Below, piece after piece: positions 24,165 through 36,172 of a stretch of DNA of 64,000 nucleotides. Each line of letters begins with the position of its first letter. Within the stretch, counting starts at the first letter, position 1. The translations under genes and the position numbers were made by a program. The notes beneath the pieces are model-generated. The model did no database searches. It had not been told where the DNA came from and worked only from the letters and a program-made list of their open reading frames with translations. Origin of the DNA: Vespula vulgaris (taxonomy: Eukaryota; Arthropoda; Insecta; Hymenoptera; Vespidae); the NCBI RefSeq assembly GCF_905475345.1, contig NC_066589.1:4737001-4801000 (forward strand), read 5' to 3'.

Positions 24165-24754
24165 CTGAAACAAGAGACATAATATACATGTGACATCATC
24201 ATTGTTGAACATAATTTTGATTGTTCAGTAATTAGAATGATAATGCATTTGATACTTAAGTACATATACATACATATGTACCTACCAATTAAATATAGAT
24301 GAGAAAATCGTATAAACTGTTCCCTTTTTAATTACTATCTTCGTTGAATATAGAATTAATAAGAACTAGAAAATACAGTTCGTTAAAATTATCATAAAAA
24401 AAAAATTATATTTTCGAATTAATAATAGTGTAAATCGAATTAGTCGCTCGGTGTATTATTTATAAAAATATGAAATAAATTAATTTACTTACTAGACGTT
24501 CGAGAAATGAATTTTTATTTATCTTGCTGTAGTAACAAAATGAACTTATCATTATCTACACTAATATTAAAATACGAACGTAGCTGATATCGTTAATCTA
24601 CTTTCGTAAAAACGATTATCCTAAACGATCTTTGTGATATATACTCTAGAAAAATTTACTTTTCTTCGATGTAAGAAAGAAAAAAAGAAAAAGAGTCGGC
24701 ATTAATCGATCAAAGTCGAAGTCAATTACACAATAAAAATTCAAGGAAAAAGGT

Positions 24755-25799
24755 TTATTCTATCTTTATCGTATTTTTCGTTGTATATTCCCTAGTGAAC
24801 TCAGTAACTATACTTTTAACGGAAACTACTGGTAGAGGTGGTAAAGGACCAGGATGCCTTTTTCTATGACAAATTAAGCCAGGTTTTTGTGCAAAGGCCT
24901 GTCCACAAATATCACAAACGTATGGTCTCTTTCCAGTGTGTATAAGAACGTGTTGTTCTTGAGCAGTTTGTCTTCTGAAGGATTTACCACAAACAGGACA
25001 GGGAAAGGGCTTAACACCAGTGTGTATTCGCATGTGGGAATCAAGGTCACGACCTCGAAATCTTTTTCCGCAAGTAGGACAGAGAACCTTTTCTCTGTTC
25101 TCATGCCAAGCTAAATGTTGTTCAAGATTTTCACGAGTTGTCATGCCACGTCTACAAATACGACACACGAACTCAGGTTTGTAATGTCTATATTTCATGT
25201 GAGCTTTCAACGCATGAAGGTTCTTGCTGAAGTGTCCACAAACGTCGCATACGATAGGTGGTGCACCACTGTGGTTTTGTTTAACGTGATGATTCAAAGC
25301 CTTTTTGATCTTGAACTGTTTGCCACAAGTATCGCAGGAATAATCATAACTGTTGGTATGTAGCCGAATATAATGATTCTTCAGTGTACCCTTGTTATTA
25401 CTTTTGTATTCGCAAACGCTACACTCGTAAATCTGACGACGGTGAATCCTCTCAATGTGAGAGATCAAATAACGTCGAAGACTAAACGTTTTCGAGCAAT
25501 CAGTACATTTATGTCTGTGTTGTTTCAAATGTTCTATCAAGTTACTCTTCTTCAGGAATCTTCGCTGACAATGATCACATTCCACGTTCTTATTTATTTT
25601 CTTTTTTGATGATCCTTTGATATCCAACTTAGTCGTTTCAGCTTTGAAACGATCTACAAAAAGAACAGACGTTTCCTTTTGAGTGTTATCTTCGTTATCC
25701 GTTCGTTTCAAGGATCTCGTTTCGTTGCATTCGTCGTATTCGAGTTTCAGTGAAGACAGATGAGCGGATTTAATGTCCACGCTCAATGGATCGGATACT
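24755..25799 (-). CDS. C2H2 zinc-finger protein, 9 fingers, HPG-PPLP tail (array member 3)
   Basis: 348 residues in one exon after ATGTTTTAG|A. Residues 1-74 are charged and open with VSDPLSVDIK. Nine fingers span about 75-315. The first two follow each other with almost no linker (EHLKQHRHKCTDC), and finger 7 (CGKRFRGRDLDSH) is one residue short. The tail from about 316 reads HPGPLPPLP and then a hydrophobic-charged helix (VKSIVTEFTREY). There is no ATG anywhere before finger 5, the clearest case in the array that upstream coding sequence is spliced on. Confidence 0.83.
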
Positions 25800-26489
25800 C
25801 TAAAACATACAAGCGAAGTATTTCGTTATTACTAGTTTCAATTATATTACGAAACAATTTCGTAATTTTCTATTCTTTGCGACCGATGAGGAATCTATAA
25901 CAGACGAAATAGTCCCAATTTTTTTTTTAGGATGTTTGTGATCCTCACAAAAAACGTCTGTGATAAGGTCATGCTTTAGCTCTTACTTACTCTTTTTTAT
26001 TTTCTTTGTTTATATTTTTTTATTTTTTTATCTGGTAACGCTGATTTTTGGAAGGTTTGGGGATTGCTATAACTATTATTATTACATTTAGAAATTTAAC
26101 ATCTTTAATTTGTCTACATGTTTCACATACATGACGTTAAAGGTACATTACCATCAATATCATCATCTAATTATTCGATCATTCGCGAATATTCGATGAT
26201 TTGGAAAATTGTGATCTTATCGCTATCGTGGCACCAAAATCATTTTTCAATAGAATAAAGTGCTTTTTCTCTCTTTTCTTTTTTTTTCTCCTTTTTATCT
26301 TCTTTTTATTCTTTCTCCTTTATATTAAAAATCTACTTATTTGTCGCCTTAAGAAAATTAAAAATCTTTCTCAGATCGTCGCGATCCTCAATAAAAATCT
26401 CTGGGCTCACAATGCGTTCATGCCACTTATTTTTTCTATTTTTTACATAATTATACTCTGGTCAAACCTAACTATGTTAAGAGGAGAAG

Positions 26490-26491
26490 AC

Positions 26492-26525
<34 letters not shown>

Positions 26526-26545
26526 ATTAATATTATTATTATTTT
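26490..26545. repeat. (TTA)n microsatellite
   Basis: About 55 bp of TTA triplets with a few substitutions. Confidence 0.9.
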
Positions 26546-26935
26546 ACGGTAACAAAAAAACCAAGACTCGATTAAACGACGACATTGCCGCCATGTAATA
26601 TTCTTAATGATCTTACAATTATAGTTTCAAAATTATTGGTATTTAAATGGCCTTGTTATTCTAGTTAAACATCTGATTGAGAACTATAAGATGGATGCAG
26701 TAGATTGTGACTTTTACATATCTATTTACATTTATCTTCAAATATGTTAACTAACCATACAATTACAAAATATTATTCTTCATTTTTATTTGAAGTGTAA
26801 CAGCTTTTTAAAAGGGCCGATCGATTTTTTTTTAACTTAAAAGTTGTTAAGCACGTTTCTCTTTGTGCACTGTGTCGTCAGGAAAGGGTCGCAAGAGAAA
26901 AAATTATACTTGAAAATCTTAAAATAGACAAAATA

Positions 26936-26947
26936 TATGTATGTATG

Positions 26948-26978
<31 letters not shown>

Positions 26979-27020
26979 GTATATATATATGTATATATAT
27001 ATATGTATATATATATATCT
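26936..27020. repeat. TATATG/TA microsatellite
   Basis: Compound repeat of ATATATGT units, about 85 bp, in the 3' flank of array member 4. Confidence 0.9.
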
Positions 27021-27239
27021 ATAAAAAAGAAAAAAAAAAAGAAAAATTATTTCTTTTTAACCAATCGAATTTGAAATAAATTGTTCTATTAGATATTTCA
27101 TGTGTTTGATTATCCCATAAAAAAAAAGAAAAAAAAAAAAAAAAAGAAAAAAAAAATATAAAACCCACAATGGAAAACTTCGATTGACAAACCCGAACTA
27201 ATATAATTAAATGATCCTAATTGCTAAAACGAAGATACT

Positions 27240-28806
27240 TTATGTTTCTTCGACTATTCTCTCGTCGTTTTCACGCGCATTGATCTCTTGAACGTATCCC
27301 TCTGTAAATTCCTTAACGATGTCCGCGATTGGCATCACGGGTAATGGTGGATGAGGACCAGGGTGTGTCTTTCTATGACATATTAAACCCGGTTTTTGGG
27401 TGAAAGCTTTTCCACAAATGTCGCAAACAAATGGTCGCTTTCCTGTGTGTATCAGCAAGTGCTGTCTCAGTTGTGACCTTCTTGCAAACGGTTTGTTACA
27501 GATCAGACAAGAATGCGGTTTACATCCAGTGTGAACAGCCATGTGTCTCTTGAAAGAATCCTTTTTTGTAAAGGTTTTACCACATTCCGCGCATACGATT
27601 TTTTCTCTTTTTTCGTGTTGCATTAAAAGATGTTGGTCCAGGTTCTCTTGAGTCACCATCCGTCTTTTACAAATATGACATTCGTATTTTGGCTTGTAAT
27701 GCGCCCATTTTTGATGAACGTAAAGGGAACCACTGTTCTGACAGAGCTTTCCACAAACGTCACAATTCAATGGTTTCTCCTTATGATGAAATCTTACGTG
27801 ATTCGTGAGATCACCTTTGACCTTGAATTTTTTCGGACAAAATTTACACTGATGTTCATATCGATCCGTATGTTTCCTTATAAAGTGAGACTGTAACGAA
27901 TGTTTCGATCTACATACGAATCCACAAGCGGCACAGGGAAAGAGTAAATTGTTTGGTCGTTTTCTCGACCAAGTTTCGTGTTTCCTTTCAAGATGTGCCG
28001 CGAACAAGCTTTTCTTCAATGTTCTATAATCACACACGGCGCATATATAAGCACCGTCCTCTTGTATGCACACTTTCTTTTTGTGAGTCCATGCAACATG
28101 TTTTCGAAAGGACATAGCCGAGTTGAACATCTCTGAACACAGTTTACACTTCAAAGCAGTATTCGAAGTCTTTTTTCGACTTTTCGTTGGTGACGCAGGA
28201 TCGTTCGTAGATCCTACAACCTCGTTTTCGAGATATTCTACTTCTTCTTCATCCTCGGCCTCCTTGTTATAAGTTTCTTCGGTTTGAAAGGTATTGTTTG
28301 ATTTCACATTGACGTCTGTAGGAAAAACCTTTTCGATGGTCACCATGCTACCTTGCATTTTCACTTGATACAAATCTCCCACAGGGTTTCTACCATCTAC
28401 TCCGTTACTTCCGTTAAGTACGATCGGTTTTATGCTCATCTCTTCTTCCTTTTGCTCGTAATTCCCATTAAAAATATTTTCTTCTTCGTAAATTTTCTCG
28501 TCCATCGAATCATATTGTAAACTTTCTTCGGCATAAAGGCATTCAATTTTTTGTGCCTTGTTACTTTGCTCATCTTCCAAATCATTTTCATCTTCCTTTC
28601 CCTCCTTGATCAATTCTTCTTCATTCTCTACGATCTCCTCCAATTCCTCAGGAATATCTTCGTCTGGTAACGGTACGTCATCCTCCGGTACAAATGCATA
28701 ATATGGCTTTCCATCGAATTCTAAAATCTGCCATTTCCTCATTACCACAGATTCTTTATCGTAGATGAAAATACCGTGAGAGTCGTAAGTATCCTCGTGA
28801 TCGTAC
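27240..28806 (-). CDS. C2H2 zinc-finger protein, 9 fingers, acidic N-terminus (array member 4)
   Basis: 522 residues from acceptor GTTTCAG|G. It opens YDHEDTYDSHG, then FIYDKESVVMRKWQI and YYAFVPE, a segment shared with array member 6 (start 33027), including residues before the first Met. Residues about 40-110 are strongly Glu/Asp-rich. Nine fingers lie at about 220-475, among them CDVCGKLCQNSGSLYVH and CKRRMVTQENLDQH, which recur in members 5-7. The tail is HPGPHPPLPVMPIADIVKEF plus about 20 polar residues. Confidence 0.86.
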
Positions 28807-29488
28807 CTGAAACATCGACGATTAAATGTGTTATAAAAGTATAGAAAACAACAATTATTATCAGGTTTTGTGATGTCGAATGTGTAAATTAATATGATAG
28901 TAGATATTTTTACTTTTTTTTTTTTTTTTCTAATTGCGATAATTTTAGGGATAATCTAATTTTTTCTGTTTGTTTGTTTGTTTGTCTTTTCTTTTGTTTT
29001 TTAAAATTTACGTGGGTGTACGTGTCGAGTCGAAGTCACATGTGAGTAAATTGTCGATGTGTTATCGCCTAGTTTTTGTACAATAATCGGCGTATTCATA
29101 CTAGAATCATAATCCGAGAAGAAACTCATATTACCAAATTTGGTTCCATGAATTTCTTTCATTAGTTTTTAATGTTATATAACGTGATAAAACGCATGAA
29201 TTTTTGTTTACGACGAAAGAAATATTATCAAAAATAATTGGAACATTCCATCGAACACGTTTTCTTTTTCTTTTCTGTTTCTTTCTTTTTTTTTCTTTTT
29301 TTAATAAATCGCATTCTTTCGGAGAATAATTTTCAAGCTATCACAAGTGTTCATAACTGCGTGAATATGATTACGTCTATAGTATATAAAAATATGATAT
29401 ATCAATACGAGTAGATTCGTTGACAATATAAAAAAATATTAACTAGGAGTTGTTCAAGAAAGACAAGGCACGGATTTAACCATATATT
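28807..29488. other. Spacer between array members 4 and 5
   Basis: AT- and T-rich. On minus about 29130-29005 there is an open frame beginning MSFFSDYDSSMNTP and containing KLGDNTST, loosely like the extra exon at 42499-42669. It has no phase-matched donor, so I do not call it. Confidence 0.4.
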
Positions 29489-30539
29489 TCATTTCTTCAT
29501 GAATTCTTTTAGGATGTGATCGATGTGTATAACAGGTAGTGGTGGTAGAGTTCCTGAATGGATCTTCCTGTGGCATATAAGACCAGCCTTTTGAGCGAAG
29601 GACTTGCCACAAACGTCACAGGTGTAAATTCGTTCGCCAGTATGTAGAAGAAGATGTTGGCTAAGACTACTGTGAGTAGCAAAAGCTCTGGCACAGACGG
29701 TACAATTGTAGGGTTTGTCACCTGTATGAATTCTCATGTGTTTACGGAGATCATAATTTTCAAAGAAAGTTTTGCCACATTCTTCGCAAACAGACTTCTC
29801 CTTCCTCTCGTGTTGAGTCAAAACGTGTTGGTCCAGGTTCTCCTTGGTGACCAATCGTCTGTGACACATTGGACATTCAAACTTGGCCTTGTAATGAGCA
29901 TGTTTCTGATGAGTATACAAACTATGACTGTTCTTACAAGTTTTTCCACAGACGTCGCATATCACTGCTGATTCTCGATGATTCAGTCTTGTATGAGTCG
30001 TAAGATCGCCCTTAATCTTAAATTCTTTGCCACAGTACTCGCAGGAGTAACAATAATGTTGAGTATGCTTTCGTACAAAGTGTGACCTCAACGTTTCCTT
30101 TCTTGCACATACCAAACCACAAACGATACAAACGAATTCACGTTTCTTCTTGCAGTTTCCATCTCCGTTCGTTCTATCATTCCCATCGTGTTTCTCCGCC
30201 AGATGAGCTATCATGGTTGATCTCTTGTTGCATCTGAAGTCGCATATCACGCAAGTTAATGCTTCTTGATTTCCTGTTATTTTGTCCGTGAAATTTGATG
30301 TCTCCTTCGTTGGACGTAAATCGTAATTGTGATTCTCTAACGTTAATCTATGTTCCTTTAAAGGACACTTGTTTCTCAACTTTATTACACAATCACCATA
30401 AGATACATCCTTCGATTTCTTGTCTTTGCATGTTATTTCTGATTTCATACATTGAGAAGTATCAAGTCTTGTTGGCATATCACTTTGAAGTAATTTTGTA
30501 TTTTTCGAGCGATTATCATCAATCTGGTTTGATGTGTTT
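29489..30539 (-). CDS. C2H2 zinc-finger protein, 8 fingers (array member 5)
   Basis: 350 residues from acceptor TTGTTTTAG|A. The first Met is at residue 22 (MPTRLDTSQ). The leader up to residue about 95 is polar. Eight fingers occupy about 96-325, with a TGDKPY and a TGERIY linker near the end. The tail HSGTLPPLPVIHIDHILKEF is the HPG-PPLP tail with Ser for Pro. A good GTAAGTAATC donor lies only about 75 bases upstream (exon end about 30617), but its exon has no ATG in the needed phase. Confidence 0.84.
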
Positions 30540-31706
30540 CTAAAACAAAAAAGAAATACAACATATTTGTGATGGTTTCATTCCAACAACAATCTCCAAT
30601 CGGTGATTACTTACTTTCGTAGTCATAACTCACAAAGATCGTGATAAGGATAATTAAAGACATCTCACTCCCTGAATTAAGGGCTGCGAGACTGCTTTTT
30701 GAAAAATATTATTAGGTATTATATTAAGGTATTCATTCATTTTTTTTTGCTTCTTTTTTGTGGTAATAAACAAATCAAATACGACAAATAATTGCAAGTA
30801 AATGTATTATTTTACACGTGACAATAATAATAGTGATGTTTTATCTTTCGTATTCGCACATTTTTTTCACAGTTTGTAAGATTCTTGAATTATCTTCGTC
30901 GATGTAATTCATTATTTCATCGGTCATTCTGAAACAAAATTTGTTCAAGATATTATTTAAATGTTTTTAAGATAAATGTACAGTACTAAAAAGTTACTTA
31001 CATTTTGAAAAATCCTTTCTAAAGCCAAAGAAAATAAGCTGTAACATTCTTGAAACTGATTAGTATCGATTCGATTATAAATTTGTAATAAAATATTATT
31101 TATATATTTTACTTACCGTTGAAATAAATTGTTAAAACTTAATTTTTTTATTGTTAAGAAATGTAAATTTTTTTGTCTTTCGATTAGTGTACTTTATTAA
31201 AAACATCTTGAACTTATTTTAATATTAATGTCTATAATTGCTATAACAACATACGATATTAACATGACAAAATTGTTTGCCATCATAAAATTTACAATGA
31301 GTTAATTAAAATATTTTATAGATCGCTAAATTTACAAATAACATTATTGCAATTAATCATGCAATCAAAACGAATCCTAATAAAATTTTTAGGCGATCAA
31401 ACAATGCCACATCCTTACTTCTTCCAACTTTTTAATTTAACTTTAAGTTAATAAAACACGACAAAAACTTACACGAAATTGAAGATAACAATTAGAGAAA
31501 AAACATCACTTTTAGATGCATAATATATATAAATAAAAACTCAATTATTTTCGTCATTGATAAAAATCTCTTAGTACATCGCATTTTCATATTGCTTTGA
31601 AGTAGATTCAATCTTTTTTCTATCTTAAACGCTGCAATCTCCAAGTCAAATAGTTCTTTCATTGATAAATTAAGTACGATGGACCATATTTTCTTGTTAA
31701 TCGTCA
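30540..31706. other. Spacer between array members 5 and 6
   Basis: Holds the short orphan exon-like frame at 30843-30928 and GTAAGTAA donor-like sites near 31000 and 31114 (minus). No finger is recognised. Confidence 0.5.
30843..30928 (-). pseudogene. Orphan short exon, array phase, no fingers
   Basis: Starts after TTTTGTTTCAG|A with the same phase as the finger exons, reads MTDEIMNYIDEDNSRI and ends CEYER then TAA. The exon at 42669-42499 likewise begins |G-ATG-ACC (MT) and ends GAA-AG before GT. Here the last bases are GAAAGATAA, so no donor is present. It may be a decayed copy of that exon or a real fingerless terminal exon. Confidence 0.35.
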
Positions 31707-33027
31707 TCAATCCTTCTTCATAAAATCGCTAAGTATGTGTTTGATGTGTACGACCGGTAAAGGCGGATGAATACCAGGATGAGATTTCCGATGACAAATT
31801 AGTCCAGGTTTCTGTGTGAAGGCTTTACCACAAATATCACAGATATATGGTCGTTTTCCTGTATGTATAAGAAGATGCTGTCTGTAAGCAGTACGACGAG
31901 CAAACGCTTTGCCACAGATGTGACAATCATAGGGTCTATCTCCTGTATGAGTCATCATATGTTGTTTCAACCGATGATTTTCAGAAAATGATTTTCCACA
32001 TTCTTCACAAACGAAACTTTCACGTCGTTCGTGTTGAAGGAGTATATGCTGGTCAAGATTCTCTTGTGTCACCATTCTTCTTTTACAAATCTCACATTCG
32101 TATTTGGGCTTGAAATGAGCCCACTTCTGGTGGACGTACAAGGAATTACTGTTGGAACAAGTTTTACCACAAACGTCGCAGACTATCGGGCCCTCTTTAT
32201 GCTTGAAACGAACGTGCAATCTCATGTCTCCCTTAACTTTGAACTTCTTACCACAAAACTCACAATCGTACTTGTATTCCGATGCGTGCTTACGTTCAAG
32301 ATGTTCCTTTAAACGTCTTCTGGTCTGACATTTAAATTCACATACGTCGCAAGCATATTCTTCCTGTTCCGAGAGAATTCCACGACCAGTCTTTCTTCTA
32401 CCAGTTCGACGAGTCGAGTGTTTTCTACTAATATGAGAATAAAGAGTGGATTTATTCGTGCTCTCGTAATTACAATAATTACACGTATACGTTAGATTTT
32501 CTAGATTGTCGACATTCCCTTCTTGTTCAGGTTTGTGTTCCAAAGCTACGTGCATTTTGAAAGCTATCAAGCTACGACAAATCTTGAAACAGACCTTACA
32601 CTTGTATCGCTGAGCTTGTTCGTGTACGGCATTTTTATGACGTTTCAACATTTGCATTACAGGAAAACAAATGTTACATTCTTCACAAGCGTACATTTTG
32701 TTATCTTCCTCGTACATTTCTTGATCGTTTGTAATCTCTTGTTCGTCCACCGAGCATTCTTCTTTTTTTATTTTCATTGAACAAAATGGATCAAGTTCAT
32801 CGGTATACGAAAGATCCTTTTCGTTTGATATTTTTACAGATTCTTCTAAAATTTCTTTCTTAATCTCGTCGCTTTCCGAATTAATTTTCTTTCTTTCAAT
32901 TAACTTCTTTTCTTGTTTAGCTGGAACAAATGCGTAGTAGAGACAGCCTTCCAAATCGACGATTTGCCATGGCTGCATTTGGATCGATTCTTTGCCGTAC
33001 AAAAAACGTCCATCTCCGTTTAGAATC
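31707..33027 (-). CDS. C2H2 zinc-finger protein, 10 fingers (array member 6)
   Basis: 440 residues from acceptor ATTTTCAG|G. It opens ILNGDGRFLYGKESIQM, then QPWQIVDLEG and YYAFVPAK, matching member 4 residue by residue across the Met. An acidic leader to about 110 is followed by ten fingers at about 112-410. The run CGKKFKVKGDMRLH, CGKTCSNSNSLYVHQ, CKRRMVTQENLDQH and CGKSFSENHRLKQH is shared with member 7 (start 35732). Ends HPGIHPPLPVVHIKHILSDF. Confidence 0.86.
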
Positions 33028-33440
33028 CTGAAAATTATAAGTCAATGTCAGATTAATGTCGAATAGATAAAACAAAGATTTGGGATAACGTCTAAATATT
33101 CTTTTAGGATTTATCAGAAAGTTTAAGATCGTAACAGGATCTTTTTACCTTTAATATATTCAAAGTTTATGTTTTTTTCTATTTAAATCGTTTATAATGT
33201 AATACATTGTTAATAATAATGATGAAATTTGAGTTACCAAGGTGAAGTTAGAAGGTGTTTGTTAGTACTAATGAACTAATTGTTCGCATCTGAAATGATT
33301 TGGAGAAGTTTTAATTTTCATTGGTATATCGTACATGCATTAATATACACCCAGAAAAATATTTGTATATCAAAAACCATTGTTCTAATTAGTGAAAGAC
33401 GCCAGTTTACTGCATATACATATTTATGCTCTTGAAAGAA

Positions 33441-33486
<46 letters not shown>

Positions 33487-34000
33487 TATATATGGAATAA
33501 TTATTTCTTCAGCTAATTTTTATCATTTTGCGAATGATTCATCATAATGAATTATCCATATATCGGTTTATGAATGTGCGAACACGAATATAATTGATAT
33601 AAAATATAATGTTATTTTATCTGATGCCAAGAACGTCAATAATCCAGAAACATTATAAGAACATACGTTACTATAGAAAATCTGCGAAGGATTACAAGTG
33701 AACTGTTAAAATGTATAACAGTTAAAACCCAATGATCCCTGTTAACAATATTTAAACATTGCACTTCCAAGTAAAAAGATACTATACACGTATATCTATC
33801 TAAACATTAATAATGATCAAATGATAATAAAGTTAACGTATTCCCTTTTGACACTTTTTTTTTATCAGCGTCTTTCAAAACGAGCTAATAACGAGATATT
33901 GCAGAAACACGAATTGTGCGATTTGGCTGTAGTGAAAAAGCACGAGAAAAGTAGTAATTCTGAAACACATTGAATTCCATTAATGAAAAATCGATCAGTC
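33028..34000. other. Spacer between array members 6 and 7
   Basis: AT-rich with a (TA)n tract at about 33445-33485. No fingers or convincing exon are seen. Confidence 0.55.
33445..33485. repeat. (TA)n microsatellite
   Basis: About 40 bp of alternating T/A. Confidence 0.93.
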
Positions 34001-35732
34001 TCAGTTGTTCATAACGTCGTTTAATATGTGATCGATGAGAACTCTTGGTAGAGGTGGATGAGATCCAGGATGAGATTTTCGATGGCTGATCAGTCCAGGT
34101 TTCTGAGTGAAAGCCTTTCCACAAATATCACATACGTATGGTCTCATGCCGGTGTGTATGAGAAGATGTTGCTTCAGTGCAGTTCTACGTGCAAAAGCTT
34201 TGCTGCAGATGGTACAAGTATAAGGTTTATCTCCAGTATGAATCCTCATGTGAACCTTCAATCTGCTGTTTCTAGAAAATGTTTTGCCACATTCTTCACA
34301 AACAACGTTCTCTTTTCTCTCGTGTTGCCTGATCATATGTTCATTTAAATTCTCCTGGCTCACCATTCGTCTTTTGCATACTTGACATTCGTATTGTGCC
34401 TTGTAATGAGCAAACTTTTGATGCACGTAAAGAGAATTGCTATTTAAACAAGTTTTCCCACAGACGTCGCAAATGACCGGCTGTTCTCGATGACTGAACC
34501 TTATGTGATTCGTCAAATCACCTTTGACCTTGAACTTTTTTCCACAGGTTTCACAAGAGAATTTAAAGTCGTCGGTATGCTTCCTGGCTACGTGAACCTT
34601 CAGTTCATACTTGTTTTTATTTTTGTAATCGCATTGATTGCAATAGAACAATTCGGGTTGGTCGTTACCGGTACAAGATCTCATTGTTTTGTGCTTTCTC
34701 TTGATGTGAGAATAAAGAGATGTTCTCTTGATCGTCTTGAAATCACACTCGTTGCAAGCATAAACCTGGTTCAATGCTTCGATTTTGTGTTGACGTTTGT
34801 GCGAATAAAGTGTACTCTTCTTCGCGCATTTGAAGTCGCAAAGATCACAACGTTCTTCGAGAGTAGCTTTGTTACTGTGCTTCTTGTTAACGTGGCTCGT
34901 CATAGTTGATCTCTTTTTACAACGGAACGTACAACACGAACAAGAAAACATCGAGACGTTTTTTTGTACTTCGCCATCGTACTTTTCTTCTTTAGCTTCT
35001 GCGACTTCATAGTTCCACTTGTTTGATCTGCTCGATGAATTTTCGATTCTCTTCTCTGATTTTCGATGACACTGTGCTACGTGTGCTGCCAGAACATCAC
35101 CCTTCGTACATTCGAAATCACAAATGTCGCAAAAGTGATAAACTTTCTTGCTCTTTTTCGTAGATCTTCGTTTGCTTGAATTATTTTCGTTGGAAGAACA
35201 TTTGCGATTATTCGAAACAGACTTGACCTCATTTATTCTGTGTTTTCTTTTCAAGTGTACGGTCAATGTAATGCTTTTTTCGCATGCAAAATTACAGAGA
35301 TTACAAGTATACTCGCGTTTTTCAATCTGCCCGAATACGGATTTACTGTATTTCTGTAAATCCGATGTTTGGGAATATCCATATTTTTCTTTTGAACATT
35401 TGATCTTTGGGATAGGATGTTTCACGTTATTATGGGATAATCTGTGTCTGTTCAGCATCGTTCTCAAGGGAAACTTCATTCCGCAACGATCGCAATTGTG
35501 GTACTTTATAATTGTTTTTCCTTGACCACGAGCGGAGTGTTCTTCGATTTCTTCCTTTACCGATAACAACGAAGACATTGTATTGGTTTGGTTTTCCACT
35601 GTTCCTGATAGAAAGGTATCTTCCAATTTGATGTTAGAACAATCATGTTGTAGCAATACTATAGAATCCTTTTCTTCAGCTGAGTGGTCAAGTTTATCCA
35701 TTTCTGAACTCTCCATAGCAAAGTTTCGGTCT
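34001..35732 (-). CDS. C2H2 zinc-finger protein, 13 fingers (array member 7, longest)
   Basis: 577 residues from acceptor CTGTTTTAG|A. First Met at residue 7 (MESSEMDKLD). It has the most fingers in the array, thirteen between about 80 and 548. The N-terminal ones are of the CDFxCxKxSxLxxHxKxKH type, probably multiplied by internal duplication (CTFRCKKRSTMTSH, CDFKCAKKSTLYSH, CDFKTIKRTSLYSH). The C-terminal six match member 6 in order. Tail HPGSHPPLPRVLIDHILNDV. An 80-base intron would link it to an upstream donor at 35811. Confidence 0.86.
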
Positions 35733-36172
35733 CTAAAACAGAATGATAAAATAATGATTACTATCTTGTGAAATTATATAATGTCGATTACATATTGAGG
35801 CATTACTTACTCCGCGATTATAAGAGCCAATTGTGCAAAATAATTGTCGATGGGATCGTTTAACAAAAAAATGTAAGTAATTTCTATTCGTTATACTCAT
35901 TTTTCAAAATTGATCACTAATTCTTAAGAAATTATACACATATAAAATATATATATATATATTTAGCTTATATATATATCATCACAAATAAATACATACA
36001 TATATATATATATATATCTAAGATATATGACAAGTATTGTGATGTAACTGTGTATCTAATTATGTACAATTGTTATTATAAAATCGTATATGCCCATTAA
36101 TTTTCATTTCTATGTCGATTCATTAAATAATATAAATATTATTGGCGGAAGCAGAATCAATGAAGAGCATTA

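Larger units (their letters stand above)
25800..27239. other. Spacer between array members 3 and 4
   Basis: No fingers or relics seen. It has a GTAAGTAAGAG donor-like site on minus (exon end about 25990), a (TTA)n tract at about 26490-26545, a TATATG tract at about 26936-27020, and A-rich tracts at 27120-27160. Confidence 0.55.

Noticed and set aside
28980..29150. Minus frame MSFFSDYDSSMNTP with KLGDNTST as a 5' exon of member 4
   Set aside because: No donor in the required phase; kept only as a note in the spacer entry.
31492..31710. 72-codon minus frame overlapping the end of member 6
   Set aside because: Lies in the 3' flank in another frame, no fingers, no acceptor, AT-driven composition.
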